A DNA stretch of 64,000 nucleotides, taken from the NCBI RefSeq assembly GCF_902506605.1, contig NZ_LR733979.1, forward strand, positions 1,685,712 to 1,749,711, written 5' to 3'. Below are positions 46,329 through 55,878 of the stretch, piece after piece; the stretch's first letter is position 1; each line of letters starts with the position of its first letter. A program made the translations under genes and the position numbers. The DNA is from Sphingomonas sp. AX6 (lineage in GTDB: Bacteria > Pseudomonadota > Alphaproteobacteria > Sphingomonadales > Sphingomonadaceae). The notes below the pieces were generated by a model. That model made no database searches. It worked only from the letters and a program-made list of their open reading frames with translations, and was not told the origin of the DNA.

Positions 46329-47660
46329 TTACGCCGCGACCTTGACACGCTCGACTCCCGACAGGCTGTTGGGGCCTGCCTCGACCACCTCGACCTCGAC
46401 CAGAGCGCCGATCGGGGCGTCCGTCATCAGGTGGATCGATTGCAGCCAGGGGGATTTGCCGAGCATCTGGCCGGGACGCTTGCCCTTGCGTTCGATCAGC
46501 ACGGCGCAGGTTCGGCCAACGGTCGCGGCGTTGAACGCGGCCTGGTCGCGGTTGAGGTGCGCTTGCAGGCGCTGGAGGCGCTCGTCCATCACATCGTCGG
46601 GGATCGCGACGTCCATTTCGGCTGCCGGGGTGCCGGGGCGCGGTGAGTATTTGAAGCTGAAGCACTGGGCATAGCCGACCGCATCGACCAGGCTGAGCGT
46701 GTCCTCGAACTCGGCGTCACTCTCGCCGGGAAAGCCGACGATGAAATCGCCCGACAGCGCGATGTCGGGGCGCACCGCGCGAACGCGGTCGAGGATGCGG
46801 AGATAGCTGTCGCGGCTGTGGCTGCGGTTCATCGCCTTCAGCACGCGGTCGCTGCCCGCCTGCACCGGCAGATGGAGGAACGGCATCAGCTTTTCGACGT
46901 CGCGGTGCGCCTGGATCAGGCCTTCGCGCATGTCGTTGGGGTGGCTGGTGGTGTAGCGGATGCGGGCTAGATCGGGGATTTTGTCGAGCGTCACGATCAG
47001 GTCGTGCAGACCGCGACCGTCGCCATCGACGCTGTCGCCCCAGGCATTGACGTTCTGGCCCAGCAGCGTGATCTCGCGTGCGCCTGCATCGACCAGCGCC
47101 TTTGCCTCATCGACGATCGCATCGAACGGACGGCTGATTTCCGCGCCGCGGGTATAGGGCACCACGCAATAGGTGCAGAATTTGTCGCAGCCTTCCTGCA
47201 CCGTCAGGAACGCCGATGGCGCGACGCGGCGGCGCGCGGGGAGCGCACCGAATTTGGAAAGCACCGGCATGTCGGTGTCGAGTGCGGGCGTACCCGACGC
47301 GGCCTTCGCCACGAGATCGGGGAGGTTGTGATAGGCCTGCGGGCCGACCACGACATCGACCTTGGCACGGCGCGCGATCTCATCGCCCTCGGCCTGGGCG
47401 ACGCAGCCTGCGACCGCGATCATCGGCGCGCGGCCCTGCTTTCCGGCATGTTTGCGCACGCGACCGATTTCGGAATAGACCTTCTCGGTCGCTTTCTCGC
47501 GAATGTGGCAGGTGTTTAGGATCACCAGATCGGCATCCGCGGCGTCGGCGGCAATCATGCCCTCAGCCGCCATCAACTCGCTCATCCGATCGCCGTCATA
47601 GACGTTCATCTGGCAGCCGAATGATTTGACGTGGAAGGTCTTGGGATTGGGCTTGGTCAT
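46329..47660 (-). CDS. miaB: tRNA-2-methylthio-N6-dimethylallyladenosine synthase
   Basis: 443-residue radical-SAM methylthiotransferase modifying A37 of tRNAs. N-terminal UPF0004 domain with cysteines in [17 protein letters not shown] and AGCVAQAEG; radical-SAM cluster motif [16 protein letters not shown]-terminal TRAM domain from about residue 370. All six cluster cysteines are present. It lies upstream of phoH in transcription order, but the two are separated by 1.7 kb of + strand genes and repeats. Confidence 0.96.
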   Translation of the reverse strand: MTKPNPKTFHVKSFGCQMNVYDGDRMSELMAAEGMIAADAADADLVILNTCHIREKATEKVYSEIGRVRKHAGKQGRAPMIAVAGCVAQAEGDEIARRAKVDVVVGPQAYHNLPDLVAKAASGTPALDTDMPVLSKFGALPARRRVAPSAFLTVQEGCDKFCTYCVVPYTRGAEISRPFDAIVDEAKALVDAGAREITLLGQNVNAWGDSVDGDGRGLHDLIVTLDKIPDLARIRYTTSHPNDMREGLIQAHRDVEKLMPFLHLPVQAGSDRVLKAMNRSHSRDSYLRILDRVRAVRPDIALSGDFIVGFPGESDAEFEDTLSLVDAVGYAQCFSFKYSPRPGTPAAEMDVAIPDDVMDERLQRLQAHLNRDQAAFNAATVGRTCAVLIERKGKRPGQMLGKSPWLQSIHLMTDAPIGALVEVEVVEAGPNSLSGVERVKVAA

Positions 47661-47771
47661 GGCGGGGCGGGCTATAGGGGAATTGGCTGGGGGATGCCAC
47701 CGTGGAGCAGGGGAGCCGCAGTTGACCTTGTGAGTGGTCCAAAGTTAGGCTTCGCAGCAAGGGGACACATT

Positions 47772-48563
47772 ATGTCATTGCTTTCGATCGCGCTTTTGAT
47801 GCTTGGCCAATCCGCCACCGCGAGCGAACCGCTCAAGCCTTCGGCGCAATGGGTGGTCGACTATGCGGAGAGCATGTGCACGCTCGGTCGCGAGTTCGGA
47901 CCTGGGGCGGTCACCTTCGGCATACGACCGAGCGGACTCAGCACTGGCGGGGGGCTGGCCATCGCGATGATTCCGGGGGCTCAGGCGATTCGCAACCACA
48001 GAACGCCAGCGACGTTCGTTCTTGATGACGGCAGCGCGATTGAAGTCGACGCAAACGTCTATTGGTTGCCGGAAAAGAAAATGCGCGTCGTGACTGCGGG
48101 CCTGGATGCCGAAGCGATGGCGAAGGTCATGTCAGGTCGCCCGTTCGGTTTTCCTACCAATAGACGCGAGCACATCTGGTTTGAACCCGAGGGCGTCGCC
48201 AGCGCGCTAAAGGTTCTGAAGAATTGCGAAGACGATCTGCTGGTGTCCTTCGGCGTGCCCGCCAACGAACTTGCACAGATCGTCGAAGGGCCGAGGGGCG
48301 ACGTGTCACGCTATTTCGGCAGTGCAGCCTATCCGTCCAACGCGTTGTTTGTCGGAAAAGGCGGACAGACCTCTGCCCTGCTGGAAATCAACGCTCTGGG
48401 CAACGTCACCGATTGCAGGATCACCGCCAACTCGGGACATGAGGCATTTCGCAAGAGCACTTGCGATTCCCTGATGCGAGCGCAGTTCGAACCGGCGAAG
48501 AACGCGGCAGGCGAGCCGGTTCGGTCCTGGTACCCGGTCAGGGTTACTTGGCAGGTCGACTAA
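47772..48563 (+). CDS. Secreted protein with a TonB C-terminal-like domain
   Basis: 263 residues from ATG 47772. MSLLSIALLMLGQSATASEP is a signal peptide. The middle part is unrecognised and has few motifs apart from single Cys residues (ESMCTLGRE, LKNCEDD). The last 70 residues, with ALLEINALGNVTDCRITANSG and a final WYPVRVTWQ, match the C-terminal beta-alpha-beta domain of energy-transducer TonB, with two cysteines that may form a disulfide. Without a membrane anchor it is not a classical TonB. It converges on plsC with a 4-nt overlap. Confidence 0.75.
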   Translation: MSLLSIALLMLGQSATASEPLKPSAQWVVDYAESMCTLGREFGPGAVTFGIRPSGLSTGGGLAIAMIPGAQAIRNHRTPATFVLDDGSAIEVDANVYWLPEKKMRVVTAGLDAEAMAKVMSGRPFGFPTNRREHIWFEPEGVASALKVLKNCEDDLLVSFGVPANELAQIVEGPRGDVSRYFGSAAYPSNALFVGKGGQTSALLEINALGNVTDCRITANSGHEAFRKSTCDSLMRAQFEPAKNAAGEPVRSWYPVRVTWQVD

Positions 48564-49318
48564 ATCCCGGGAGGCGAAGAATTCGGGCCGGGAATTACGT
48601 GGAGCATTCGCGCCCTAGCCTCCGCCGCGATCGCCTTGCGGTCGCCTACGTCGCCTGGCGCGAAGGGTTCGAGGAAGTGTAGCGTCACATCCATCGTTCC
48701 AGGGTTGGACAGGATGCGGAGCGCGTTTTCCTTGCCGTGTTCGGTGCCCCAGAACACCGTGTCAGCATGGCGACCGTAATCGATCCACACCGGCTGGACC
48801 ATGAGGCCGGGCGGCGGCGGATCGAGGACGGCGAGGAGCGGTGCTTTGAACGGGAGCAGCGATTTGCCGTCGCCCGTCGTGCCTTCGGGAAAGATCGCGA
48901 GGCTCCAGCCGTCGGCCAGGGCCTGCGCGACGCGCGCGATCTGGACCGCGATCGACTTGCGGTCGCCGCGCGCGACATAGACCGTGTTGTTGAGCCCGCA
49001 CATCCAGCCGACGAACGGGACGTGTTCCAGATCGTCCTTGGCGATGAACGCGGTGCCGGTCGCGCCTGCCAGCAACGGAATGTCGAGCCAACTTACGTGA
49101 TTGGCGACGAAGAACGCGTTCTTTTTGAGCGGCGTCCCCACTGTTCGCCGCCGCGCCCCTGCGATGCGACCGAGCGCGCTTAGGAACAGTCGCGGCCACG
49201 GCGATGGCAGGCGGAACAGTCGCCACAAGCCATGCAACGGCACGGCAACAACGACGGCCAGCATAAATCCGGCAATCCGGGCATAGGCGCGGGGATGAAC
49301 CGTTTGGCTAGCCGACAT
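48560..49318 (-). CDS. plsC: 1-Acyl-sn-glycerol-3-phosphate acyltransferase
   Basis: 252 residues from ATG 49318. The acyltransferase motif NHVSWLD (73-79) gives the catalytic His74 and Asp79. FPEGTTGDGKS is motif III and a hydrophobic N-terminal helix (about 16-30) anchors it in the membrane. It makes phosphatidic acid from lysophosphatidic acid. The in-frame Met at 49489 would run through the end of fur and is not used. It follows fur closely (31 nt) on the same strand. Confidence 0.92.
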   Translation of the reverse strand: MSASQTVHPRAYARIAGFMLAVVVAVPLHGLWRLFRLPSPWPRLFLSALGRIAGARRRTVGTPLKKNAFFVANHVSWLDIPLLAGATGTAFIAKDDLEHVPFVGWMCGLNNTVYVARGDRKSIAVQIARVAQALADGWSLAIFPEGTTGDGKSLLPFKAPLLAVLDPPPPGLMVQPVWIDYGRHADTVFWGTEHGKENALRILSNPGTMDVTLHFLEPFAPGDVGDRKAIAAEARARMLHVIPGPNSSPPGI

Positions 49319-49349
49319 GACGCTCACATCGTCCCTGGCCGGTTGCGGA

Positions 49350-49772
49350 TCAATCTTTCCGCATGATGGAGACGCCGTACAGCTCCATCCGGTGATCGAC
49401 GAGGCGGAAGCCCAGGCGTTCGGCGATCTGCTTTTGCAGCAGTTCAAGCTCGGGATCGACGAATTCGATGACCTTGCCGGTCTCGACATCGATCAAATGA
49501 TCGTGATGCGCCTCGGGCGCGGGTTCGTAGCGGGCGCGGCCATCGCCGAAATCGTGACGGTCGAGGATGCCCGCTTCTTCGAACAGGCGCACGGTGCGAT
49601 AGACGGTGGCGATCGATATGCCGGGGTCGATCGCGGAGGCGCGGGCATAGACCTTTTCCACATCGGGATGGTCTTCGGCCTCGGAAAGCACGCGGGCGAT
49701 CACGCGGCGCTGCTCGGTGATGCGCAGGCCCTTTTCGTGGCAGAGTGCTTCGAGGTCGATCTTGCGGGCCAT
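49350..49772 (-). CDS. fur: Fur family transcriptional regulator
   Basis: 140 residues. N-terminal winged helix (LRITEQRRVIARVL, STATVYRTVRL-type helix seen as SIATVYRTVRLF) and C-terminal metal domain with HHDHLIDVETGKVIEF. The CxxC of E. coli Fur is replaced by Asp and Thr, as in alphaproteobacterial Fur/Mur proteins, so the structural zinc site is absent and iron versus manganese sensing is open. ATG 49772 is chosen, with aaggag 5 nt upstream, over the GTG one codon earlier. Confidence 0.93.
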   Translation of the reverse strand: MARKIDLEALCHEKGLRITEQRRVIARVLSEAEDHPDVEKVYARASAIDPGISIATVYRTVRLFEEAGILDRHDFGDGRARYEPAPEAHHDHLIDVETGKVIEFVDPELELLQKQIAERLGFRLVDHRMELYGVSIMRKD

Positions 49773-49906
49773 CACGTCTCCTTAGGGGTGCCTTTCGCGG
49801 ACCTTTATGTAGGGCGCGATGCACGCGAAAGGAAGCCCGAACGGCGGTGCGACACGACCTTGCCCGCTCACCGGATACGCGCGTGAGCGGGCGATACAGA
49901 TCGTCG

Positions 49907-50329
49907 TTATTTTTTGGCGCGGTTCCGCGGCTTGGTGCCGAGGCCGATCTTCTTGGCCAGCGTCCGGCGCTGTTCGGCGTAATTCGGCGCGACCATCGGA
50001 TAATCGGCAGGCAGGTTCCACTTGGCGCGGTAATCGTCCGGCGTCATCTGGTAATGTGTCATCAGATGGCGCTTGAGCATTTTCAGCTTCTTGCCGTCTT
50101 CCAGACAGACCACGTAATCGGGTTTGATCGACGAACGGATCGAAACTGCTGGTTCCTGTTTTACTTCGGGTTCGGCGACCGGGGTGCCCAAACCGGTTAG
50201 CGCAGAATGTACGTTTTGAATGATCAGCGGCAAATCGGACACGGCAACGCTGTTGTTGCTGACATGTGCCGCGACGATATCCGCGGTAAGCGTGATCAGC
50301 GTTTCCGCCATCTCGTTCTGGTTATCCAT
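49907..50329 (-). CDS. mucR: MucR/Ros family zinc-finger transcriptional regulator
   Basis: 140 residues from ATG 50329 (a Met two codons earlier leaves no room for the gaaggg ribosome-binding site). The Ros/MucR finger region reads VCLEDGKKLKMLKRHLMTHYQMTPDDYR, seen here in two parts, CLEDGKKLK and LKRHLMTHY, with the C-terminal basic tail TKPRNRAKK. MucR proteins are nucleoid-associated repressors that bind AT-rich DNA and control envelope and cell-cycle genes in alphaproteobacteria. The family is nearly confined to that class, which supports the taxonomy. Confidence 0.93.
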   Translation of the reverse strand: MDNQNEMAETLITLTADIVAAHVSNNSVAVSDLPLIIQNVHSALTGLGTPVAEPEVKQEPAVSIRSSIKPDYVVCLEDGKKLKMLKRHLMTHYQMTPDDYRAKWNLPADYPMVAPNYAEQRRTLAKKIGLGTKPRNRAKK

Positions 50330-50435
50330 TTCCATCCCTTCGACCCAATGGAAGCGGACGAATACCTGTCCGCACGCGCGCTATCGCTAAAGATCATACT
50401 TAGCGCAAGTCCCGCAGTCACGGCTTTACGTAAAC

Positions 50436-50912
50436 TTACGGAATTATTTTCTGGATGGTCACCGCATCGAACAGTTCGTCGCAAGAACCGCGATAATAGT
50501 CGCGTCGCTCTCCAACCTTTGTAAATCCTTCGGAAAGGTAGAGATTCATCGCGGGATTGTTGCTGCGTACTTCCAGGTTGAAGCGACGTACGCCGCGGGC
50601 ATGGGCCTGAGCCACGACCGCACGCAGAAGCGCCCGCCCCGCGCCCGTTCCGCGATGGGGCGGGTCGATGGCGATCAGCAGCAGCTCGCCTTCGTCGAGC
50701 GTCGCGCGGGCGAGCGCGAAGCCGATCGGGGCACCGCCGCGCTCGGCGATGGTGAGCCACGACCCCGGCAGCGCGAGCATTCCCATGCACTGCGCCGAGG
50801 TCCACGCCTCACCATAACGCGGGTCGAAGCTAGTCTGCATCAACGGCGCGATGCGCGGCAAATCGGCTGGTCCACCGTCGCGAATGTCGGTGGTGCGCAG
50901 CCTGCGCGTCAT
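50436..50912 (-). CDS. rimI: GNAT acetyltransferase, RimI-like
   Basis: 158 residues. The acetyl-CoA loop PPHRGTGAGRALLRAV and the following VRRFNLEVRSNNPAMNLYLSEGF with the Tyr general acid are characteristic of RimI, which acetylates the N-terminus of ribosomal protein S18 in E. coli. Its start overlaps the tsaB stop by 4 nt. tsaB-rimI pairing is widespread and supports the name; the substrate here is inferred. Confidence 0.88.
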   Translation of the reverse strand: MTRRLRTTDIRDGGPADLPRIAPLMQTSFDPRYGEAWTSAQCMGMLALPGSWLTIAERGGAPIGFALARATLDEGELLLIAIDPPHRGTGAGRALLRAVVAQAHARGVRRFNLEVRSNNPAMNLYLSEGFTKVGERRDYYRGSCDELFDAVTIQKIIP

Positions 50913-51544
50913 GCCGGTACGATCCCGCCGGGCAGCTTGGCATCGGGCGCGCGCAGATAAAGCGGGTGGGGCTCAAGCGAACGAAGCGCAGGCGGCAAGC
51001 GCATGATGTGGCGCGCATCGGGAAGCGCGTCGTGCACCGCCACATCGGCCAGCCGCCGCGCGGCGTTGCCGACGATCGGACGCCCTGCGATGCGCGCGAG
51101 CGCCGCGTCGGGCGGAAGCGAGATGGGATCGCTGAGAATCGCGAACGGGTTTCGTCCGAAAAGCTGGACGAACACTTCGCCATGCCCGCCTTCGATTGCA
51201 ACCGCGAGTTCGGGGGCGTCGATCCGGTCCCCCTGCCCGACCGCGATCAGGGGCAGCGACGAAAAACCACGTACTGTCACGCCCCACCCGATCCCCAGTC
51301 CGATGGCGGCGGCGATCCCGACCCTAAGCCCGGTAAAACTTCCCGGCCCGACATCGACGAGGATCTGTTCGGCGCGCCCGTGATCGGGCAGTTCCCCGAT
51401 CATCGGCACCAGCAACTCGGCATGGCCGCGCCCGACGACTTGATGCCGCGTGTCGATCAGCGTGTCGCCGTCGAACAGCGCGACCGAGCAGGCGGCGGTT
51501 GCCGTTTCGATCACCAGCGTTCGTATCGGGGCGGCATCGTTCAT
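50909..51544 (-). CDS. tsaB: tRNA threonylcarbamoyladenosine biosynthesis protein TsaB
   Basis: 211 residues. The N-terminal ASKHA fold reads TLVIETATAACSVALFDG and then VDVGPGSFTGLRVGIAAA, the YeaZ/TsaB hallmark. TsaB is the scaffold partner of TsaD in making t6A37 on tRNAs reading ANN codons. It is coupled by ATGA overlap to rimI. It heads the leftward cluster that continues through mucR and fur. Confidence 0.94.
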   Translation of the reverse strand: MNDAAPIRTLVIETATAACSVALFDGDTLIDTRHQVVGRGHAELLVPMIGELPDHGRAEQILVDVGPGSFTGLRVGIAAAIGLGIGWGVTVRGFSSLPLIAVGQGDRIDAPELAVAIEGGHGEVFVQLFGRNPFAILSDPISLPPDAALARIAGRPIVGNAARRLADVAVHDALPDARHIMRLPPALRSLEPHPLYLRAPDAKLPGGIVPA

Positions 51545-51586
51545 TCCCTCCGCCGCTAACGCCCGCGTCCGTGCAAGTCGAGTAGG

Positions 51587-53029
51587 CTAATCGGTCTGCG
51601 CCGCCATAGCCTGGACACGGGCATGGTGTTCGTCCTTGCCGAAGGGAAACCGGCCGAACAGCCACGCGCCAAGCGACGCGACAGTCAGATAGATGCCGAT
51701 ATAGATCGTCGTCAGCCGGTCGATCACTTCTACCGGGACTTCGGCCGGGTTGGCGCCAGTCGGGAAGGACGCGAACGCCAGGATCGATCCGGCGATGAAG
51801 ATACCGACGCCGCTGGTGCATTTCTGGACGAAGAACGCGCCCGAATAAAAGACGCCTTCGCTGCGCCTGCCGGTCTGCTCCTCCGAATGTTCGACGACAT
51901 CGGCCATCATCGACGCTGACAACATGAAGGTCGAGACGAGGAACCCCGTCTGGAGCGTGAAGATCGCGAACAGCACGTAAAGGATCATCGGATCGTCATA
52001 GGCCGGGAACAGGCCCAGCAGCCGGAGCGCGTAGGGCGAGCACATCAGGATTGCGCCGATGACGATGAACAGCCGCGCAGTCAGTGGCTTGCCGATGCGC
52101 TTGGCGACGCGCGGGGCGATCAGGAACGAGATGATGACGCCCAGGAACAGGCTGATGGGCAGAATCGCGAAGGTCGCGCCTTCGAACCGCCAGACATAGG
52201 AATAGAGGTAATTGGACAGTGCGTAGCTGATCCCCTGACACGTATAGGCGCACAGACCCGCGAGCATGAGGATCGCGAACGCGCGGTTGTTGACCGATTC
52301 CGTGAGCTCGCGCAGTGCCTGGGCGAGCGTCGATTTTTCCAACGGCACTTTGGGCAACCGCTCGATCTCGTGATGGGTGCCGATCGCCGAGGTCAGGATG
52401 GCGACGAACATCAACGCCGCGCCTGCAATCCCGAACCAGACATAACCATCCGCATTGAGCAGACCGTTGGGCTGTTCGGGCGTCGGCGTCAGGAACAAGG
52501 TATAGGCAGCCCCCAGCATCAGCAGCCCCCCTGCCCAGCCGAACAGATAGCGATACGCGGTGATCCGCGTGCGCTCGTCATAATCAGCGGTCAGTTCGGG
52601 GGTCAGCGCCTGGCTGGGGACTTCATAGGCGGATACCGCCGTGCGGACGAGCACCGCGCTCAGAAATAACCAGACCAGGGTCCAGGTCTGCGACATGGCG
52701 GGGGGATTCCATAGTGCGATCCAGCCCAGCGCGATCGGCAACGCAGCGGCGTACATCCACGGATGTCGCCTGCCCCAGCGGCTGCGCGTCCGATCCGACG
52801 CCACCCCGATGCCCAGATCGAAGAACGCGTCGAGCACCAGCGCGCACATGATGACAAGGCCGACGGTGCTGGCGGGAATCCCCACGACCTGATTGTAATA
52901 GAGCAGCAGGAACGTGCCGAAGCCCGAATCCTTTACCCCGTACGCAGCAGCGCCAAAGCCGTAAGCCATGGTCGTGCGCCGCGAAACACGTGCTTCGGGC
53001 GGGACGACATGCGTTTCGCTTACGGTCAT
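51587..53029 (-). CDS. GPH-type (glycoside-pentoside-hexuronide) MFS transporter
   Basis: 480 residues with 12 predicted membrane helices. MAYGFGAAAYGVKDSGFGTFLLLYYNQ near the N-terminus, DPAIGVASDRTRSRWGRRHPW (present as DLGIGVASDRTRSRWGRRHPW) after helix 2 and YEVPSQALTPELTADYDERT are MelB/GPH signatures. These symporters usually carry sugars or glycosides with Na+ or H+. No sugar catabolism gene is beside it, so the substrate is unknown. It is divergent from the acyl-CoA dehydrogenase gene. Confidence 0.88.
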   Translation of the reverse strand: MTVSETHVVPPEARVSRRTTMAYGFGAAAYGVKDSGFGTFLLLYYNQVVGIPASTVGLVIMCALVLDAFFDLGIGVASDRTRSRWGRRHPWMYAAALPIALGWIALWNPPAMSQTWTLVWLFLSAVLVRTAVSAYEVPSQALTPELTADYDERTRITAYRYLFGWAGGLLMLGAAYTLFLTPTPEQPNGLLNADGYVWFGIAGAALMFVAILTSAIGTHHEIERLPKVPLEKSTLAQALRELTESVNNRAFAILMLAGLCAYTCQGISYALSNYLYSYVWRFEGATFAILPISLFLGVIISFLIAPRVAKRIGKPLTARLFIVIGAILMCSPYALRLLGLFPAYDDPMILYVLFAIFTLQTGFLVSTFMLSASMMADVVEHSEEQTGRRSEGVFYSGAFFVQKCTSGVGIFIAGSILAFASFPTGANPAEVPVEVIDRLTTIYIGIYLTVASLGAWLFGRFPFGKDEHHARVQAMAAQTD

Positions 53030-53251
53030 GCGCGCGCCTGACTTTCCTTCGTGATCCCTGCGTCAAGCATAGGTGCGGGCGACGCTGCGTCAATCGCGGC
53101 CGCATTGCGAGTTCGAATATCGAGTATGGCATTCAGCCCCTTGTCGCGTCAGCGTCCGTGGCTATAGCGAGGGGATCGGCTAAAAGACGGGCACGCGGTT
53201 CGAAATCGCGGGACGGCGACCGATAAAGAACAACCGACAATAGGTGAGGAT

Positions 53252-54397
53252 ATGGCACTCGATCCCGAAACCTTCGATGCACTGATCGACATGGTGCGAC
53301 GCTTCGTGACCGAACGGCTGCGCCCGCTGGAAGGCGACGTCGAGGCGGCGGACGCGATTCCCGACGATGTGGTGCGCGAGATGCGCGAGATGGGGTTGTT
53401 CGGGCTGTCGATCGCGGAAGAATATGGCGGGCTGGGCCTCACCATGGCCGAGGAATGCCGCGTCGCGATCGAACTGGGACGGACGACCCCTGCGTTTCGG
53501 TCGACATTCGGAACCAATGTCGGGATCGGGTCGCAAGGCCTGGTGATGGCCGGGTCCGATGCGCAGAAGGCCGAGTGGCTGCCGCGGATCGCCAGCGGCG
53601 AGATCGTCACCAGCTTTGCCCTGACCGAGCCGGACGTCGGATCGGATTCGGGTGCGGTAAAGACGCGGGCGGTGAAGGACGGCGATACGTACCGGCTGTC
53701 GGGGACCAAACGCTACATCACCAATGCCGACAAGGCCGATCTGTTTACGGTCATGGCGCGCACCGGCGACGAGCCGGGCGGGCGCGGTGTCTCCGCCTTC
53801 CTGGTTCCGCGCGACTTGCCCGGCGTGTCGGTCGGCGAGCCCGAAAAGAAGATGGGGCAAAAGGGCGCGAAGGTCGCTGATCTCAATCTCGACGACGTGC
53901 CCGTTCCCGCCGCCAACCGGCTGGGCGAAGAGGGTCAGGGGTTCAAGATCGCGATGCAGGTGCTCGATCGCGGGCGATTGCACATTTCGGCGGTGTGCGT
54001 GGGCGTGGCGGAGCGGCTGATCGCGGATTGCGTCGCCTATGCCAGTGAGCGAAAGCAGTTCGGCAAGCCCATCGCCGAGCATCAGTTGATCCAAGCGATG
54101 ATCGCCGATTCCAAGACCGAGGCGCTGGCGGCGCGCGCGCTGGTGCTGGAGACGGCGGGACGAAAAGATGCGGGCGATAACGTGGTGATGGAATCGGCGG
54201 CGGCAAAATATTTCGCGAGCGAGATGGTCGGGCGGGTCGCCGATCGCGCGGTGCAGATCTTCGGCGGCGCGGGTTATATCAGCGATTACGGGATCGAACG
54301 GCTGTACCGCGATGTGCGGCTGTTCCGCATCTACGAAGGCACGAGCCAGATCCAGCAACTCATCATCGCGCGCGAGACGTTGAAACGCGGGGGATGA
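53252..54397 (+). CDS. Acyl-CoA dehydrogenase
   Basis: 381-residue FAD-dependent acyl-CoA dehydrogenase. FALTEPDVGSDSGAVKT is signature 1 and QIFGGAGYISDYGIERLYRDVRLFRIYEGTSQIQ signature 2, the latter seen as QIFGGAGY...YRDVRLFRIYEGT. The catalytic Glu is expected in the YEGTSQI segment. Beta-oxidation or branched amino-acid use is likely; chain length is not predictable. It has its own ribosome-binding site (gtgagg) and about 220 nt of divergent promoter region. An SDR follows on the same strand after a hairpin pair. Confidence 0.92.
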   Translation: MALDPETFDALIDMVRRFVTERLRPLEGDVEAADAIPDDVVREMREMGLFGLSIAEEYGGLGLTMAEECRVAIELGRTTPAFRSTFGTNVGIGSQGLVMAGSDAQKAEWLPRIASGEIVTSFALTEPDVGSDSGAVKTRAVKDGDTYRLSGTKRYITNADKADLFTVMARTGDEPGGRGVSAFLVPRDLPGVSVGEPEKKMGQKGAKVADLNLDDVPVPAANRLGEEGQGFKIAMQVLDRGRLHISAVCVGVAERLIADCVAYASERKQFGKPIAEHQLIQAMIADSKTEALAARALVLETAGRKDAGDNVVMESAAAKYFASEMVGRVADRAVQIFGGAGYISDYGIERLYRDVRLFRIYEGTSQIQQLIIARETLKRGG

Positions 54398-54402
54398 CCT
54401 GT

Positions 54403-54502
54403 TCCCCTCCCGCTTGCGGGAGGGGTTAGGGGAGGGCATGTCGGCGAGCGCGACGCCCTCCATGACACGCCCTCCCCCGCCCCTCCCGCAAGCGGGAGGG
54501 GA
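54403..54502. repeat. Pair of identical inverted hairpins between the dehydrogenase and SDR genes
   Basis: tcccctcccgcttgcgggag (from 54403) and its complement (ending 54502) are 23-bp arms. Each arm is also a self-palindrome, ccctcccgc-tt/aa-gcgggaggg, so two small hairpins or one long one can form. The spacer holds ggggagggc/gccctcccc, a further nested pairing. It is a REP-doublet-like element. Confidence 0.75.
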
Positions 54503-54522
54503 GAAATAGAAGGAGCACTCAC

Positions 54523-55311
54523 ATGGACACCACCAATCTCTTCCGCCTCGACGGTCGCGTCGCCCTCGTCACCGGGGGGTCGCGCGGGATCGGCAAGATG
54601 ATTGCGGCGGGCTTCATCGCGCAGGGGGCAAAGGTCTATATCTCGTCGCGCAAGGCCGATGCGTGCTTCGCCACCGCTGAGGAACTGGGCGAGAATTGCA
54701 TCGCACTGCCCCAGGACGTGTCATCCGTCGCGGGCTGCAAGGCGCTGGCGGCGCAGTTCGCCGAACAGGAAAGCAAGCTCGATATCCTGGTCAACAACGC
54801 GGGCGCGGCGTGGGGCGAGCCGTTCGAAGTCTTCCCGGAAATCGGCTGGGACAAGGTGATGGACCTGAACGTCAAATCGCCGTTCTTCCTGACCCAATCC
54901 CTGTTCGAGCCGTTGAAGGCCGCAGCCTCTCGGACACGCCCCGCCAAGGTCATCAACATCACCTCGATCGACGGCCAGCGGCTGAATCCGTGGGACACCT
55001 ATAGCTATCACGCGTCGAAATCGGCGCTGATCTATCTGACCAAGCGGATGGCGGCGCGGCTGATCCGCGACAGCATCAACGTCACCTCGATCGCTCCGGG
55101 CGCGTTCGGCAGCGAAATGAACCGCGCCGCGCGCGATCACGGCGACGCAGTGGCGCAGGCGATCCCGGCGAAACGCATCGGCATGGACGAGGACATGGCG
55201 GGTGCCGCGATCTATCTCGCCAGCCGCGCGGGGGATTATGTGGTGGGCGACACGATCACCGTCGATGGCGGACTGGTCAATGCTTCGCTGGGGTCGAGCA
55301 TCGACGGTTGA
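54523..55311 (+). CDS. SDR family oxidoreductase
   Basis: 262 residues, classical SDR. VTGGSRGIGKM binds NAD(P), VNNAGAAWGEPF is the central motif, and the active site is Ser in NITSIDG with Tyr and Lys in YSYHASKSAL. The C-terminus VVGDTITVDGGLVNAS is the common SDR ending. The next gene in the same direction after an acyl-CoA dehydrogenase suggests a role in acyl or isoprenoid degradation, but this is only context. Confidence 0.9.
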   Translation: MDTTNLFRLDGRVALVTGGSRGIGKMIAAGFIAQGAKVYISSRKADACFATAEELGENCIALPQDVSSVAGCKALAAQFAEQESKLDILVNNAGAAWGEPFEVFPEIGWDKVMDLNVKSPFFLTQSLFEPLKAAASRTRPAKVINITSIDGQRLNPWDTYSYHASKSALIYLTKRMAARLIRDSINVTSIAPGAFGSEMNRAARDHGDAVAQAIPAKRIGMDEDMAGAAIYLASRAGDYVVGDTITVDGGLVNASLGSSIDG

Positions 55312-55320
55312 CGCGGTCCG

Positions 55321-55782
55321 TTACAGAACCGTGCTATCCTCATACCGGGAAATCCGTTTCATTTGGACATCCCCACCCGTGGATTGCTCGTCGATCCAGA
55401 CATCCTTGTTGGTCCAACTATTGGATGCCGGTTCAAACACCGACACGGTAAGGCGCAATCCCTGGCGGGTGATCTTGCCCGTTCTGAGCGCGACAAGCGC
55501 AACCGCGTTTCGCCCGCCGACGTCCGTCGCCCCGAGCACAGTCGGTAAATCGACCGCTTCCGTCTGGCCGCCATCGAGTGCATCGGCGGTCACGCATGCG
55601 CCAGACGTCTTGCAGCTAGCCTCTGCGTCGGCAAGATCTGCAATTACGAACGGGCCGCCGAGCCGGTAGCGCAGTCCTGTCAGAAGCGCCCAGCGATCCT
55701 CGCTGGTCAGTGTAATCTCTGCGGGTGGTGCTTGCGGCGAGGCTACCGAAGCGAGCGTGAGGGCGAGCGCGGAAAGAAACAT
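55321..55782 (-). CDS. Secreted protein of unknown function
   Basis: 153 residues from ATG 55782, with aggaga 6 nt upstream. MFLSALALTLASVASPQA is a signal peptide. The mature part starts PPAEITLTSEDRWALLTGLR, has one cysteine pair (ASCKTSGACV) likely to form a disulfide, and is beta-rich after that (GGRNAVALVALRTGKIT, LTVSVFEP). I do not recognise the family. It converges on the SDR gene 9 nt away. Confidence 0.7.
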   Translation of the reverse strand: MFLSALALTLASVASPQAPPAEITLTSEDRWALLTGLRYRLGGPFVIADLADAEASCKTSGACVTADALDGGQTEAVDLPTVLGATDVGGRNAVALVALRTGKITRQGLRLTVSVFEPASNSWTNKDVWIDEQSTGGDVQMKRISRYEDSTVL

Positions 55783-55878
55783 CGAACGTCTCCTGTCAGG
55801 CATCCATGCCGACAAAGTCCGTCATCATTCGCCCGCTGTCAAACTGGCGGCGATACCGGCGTGGATGATTCCGAGCAT

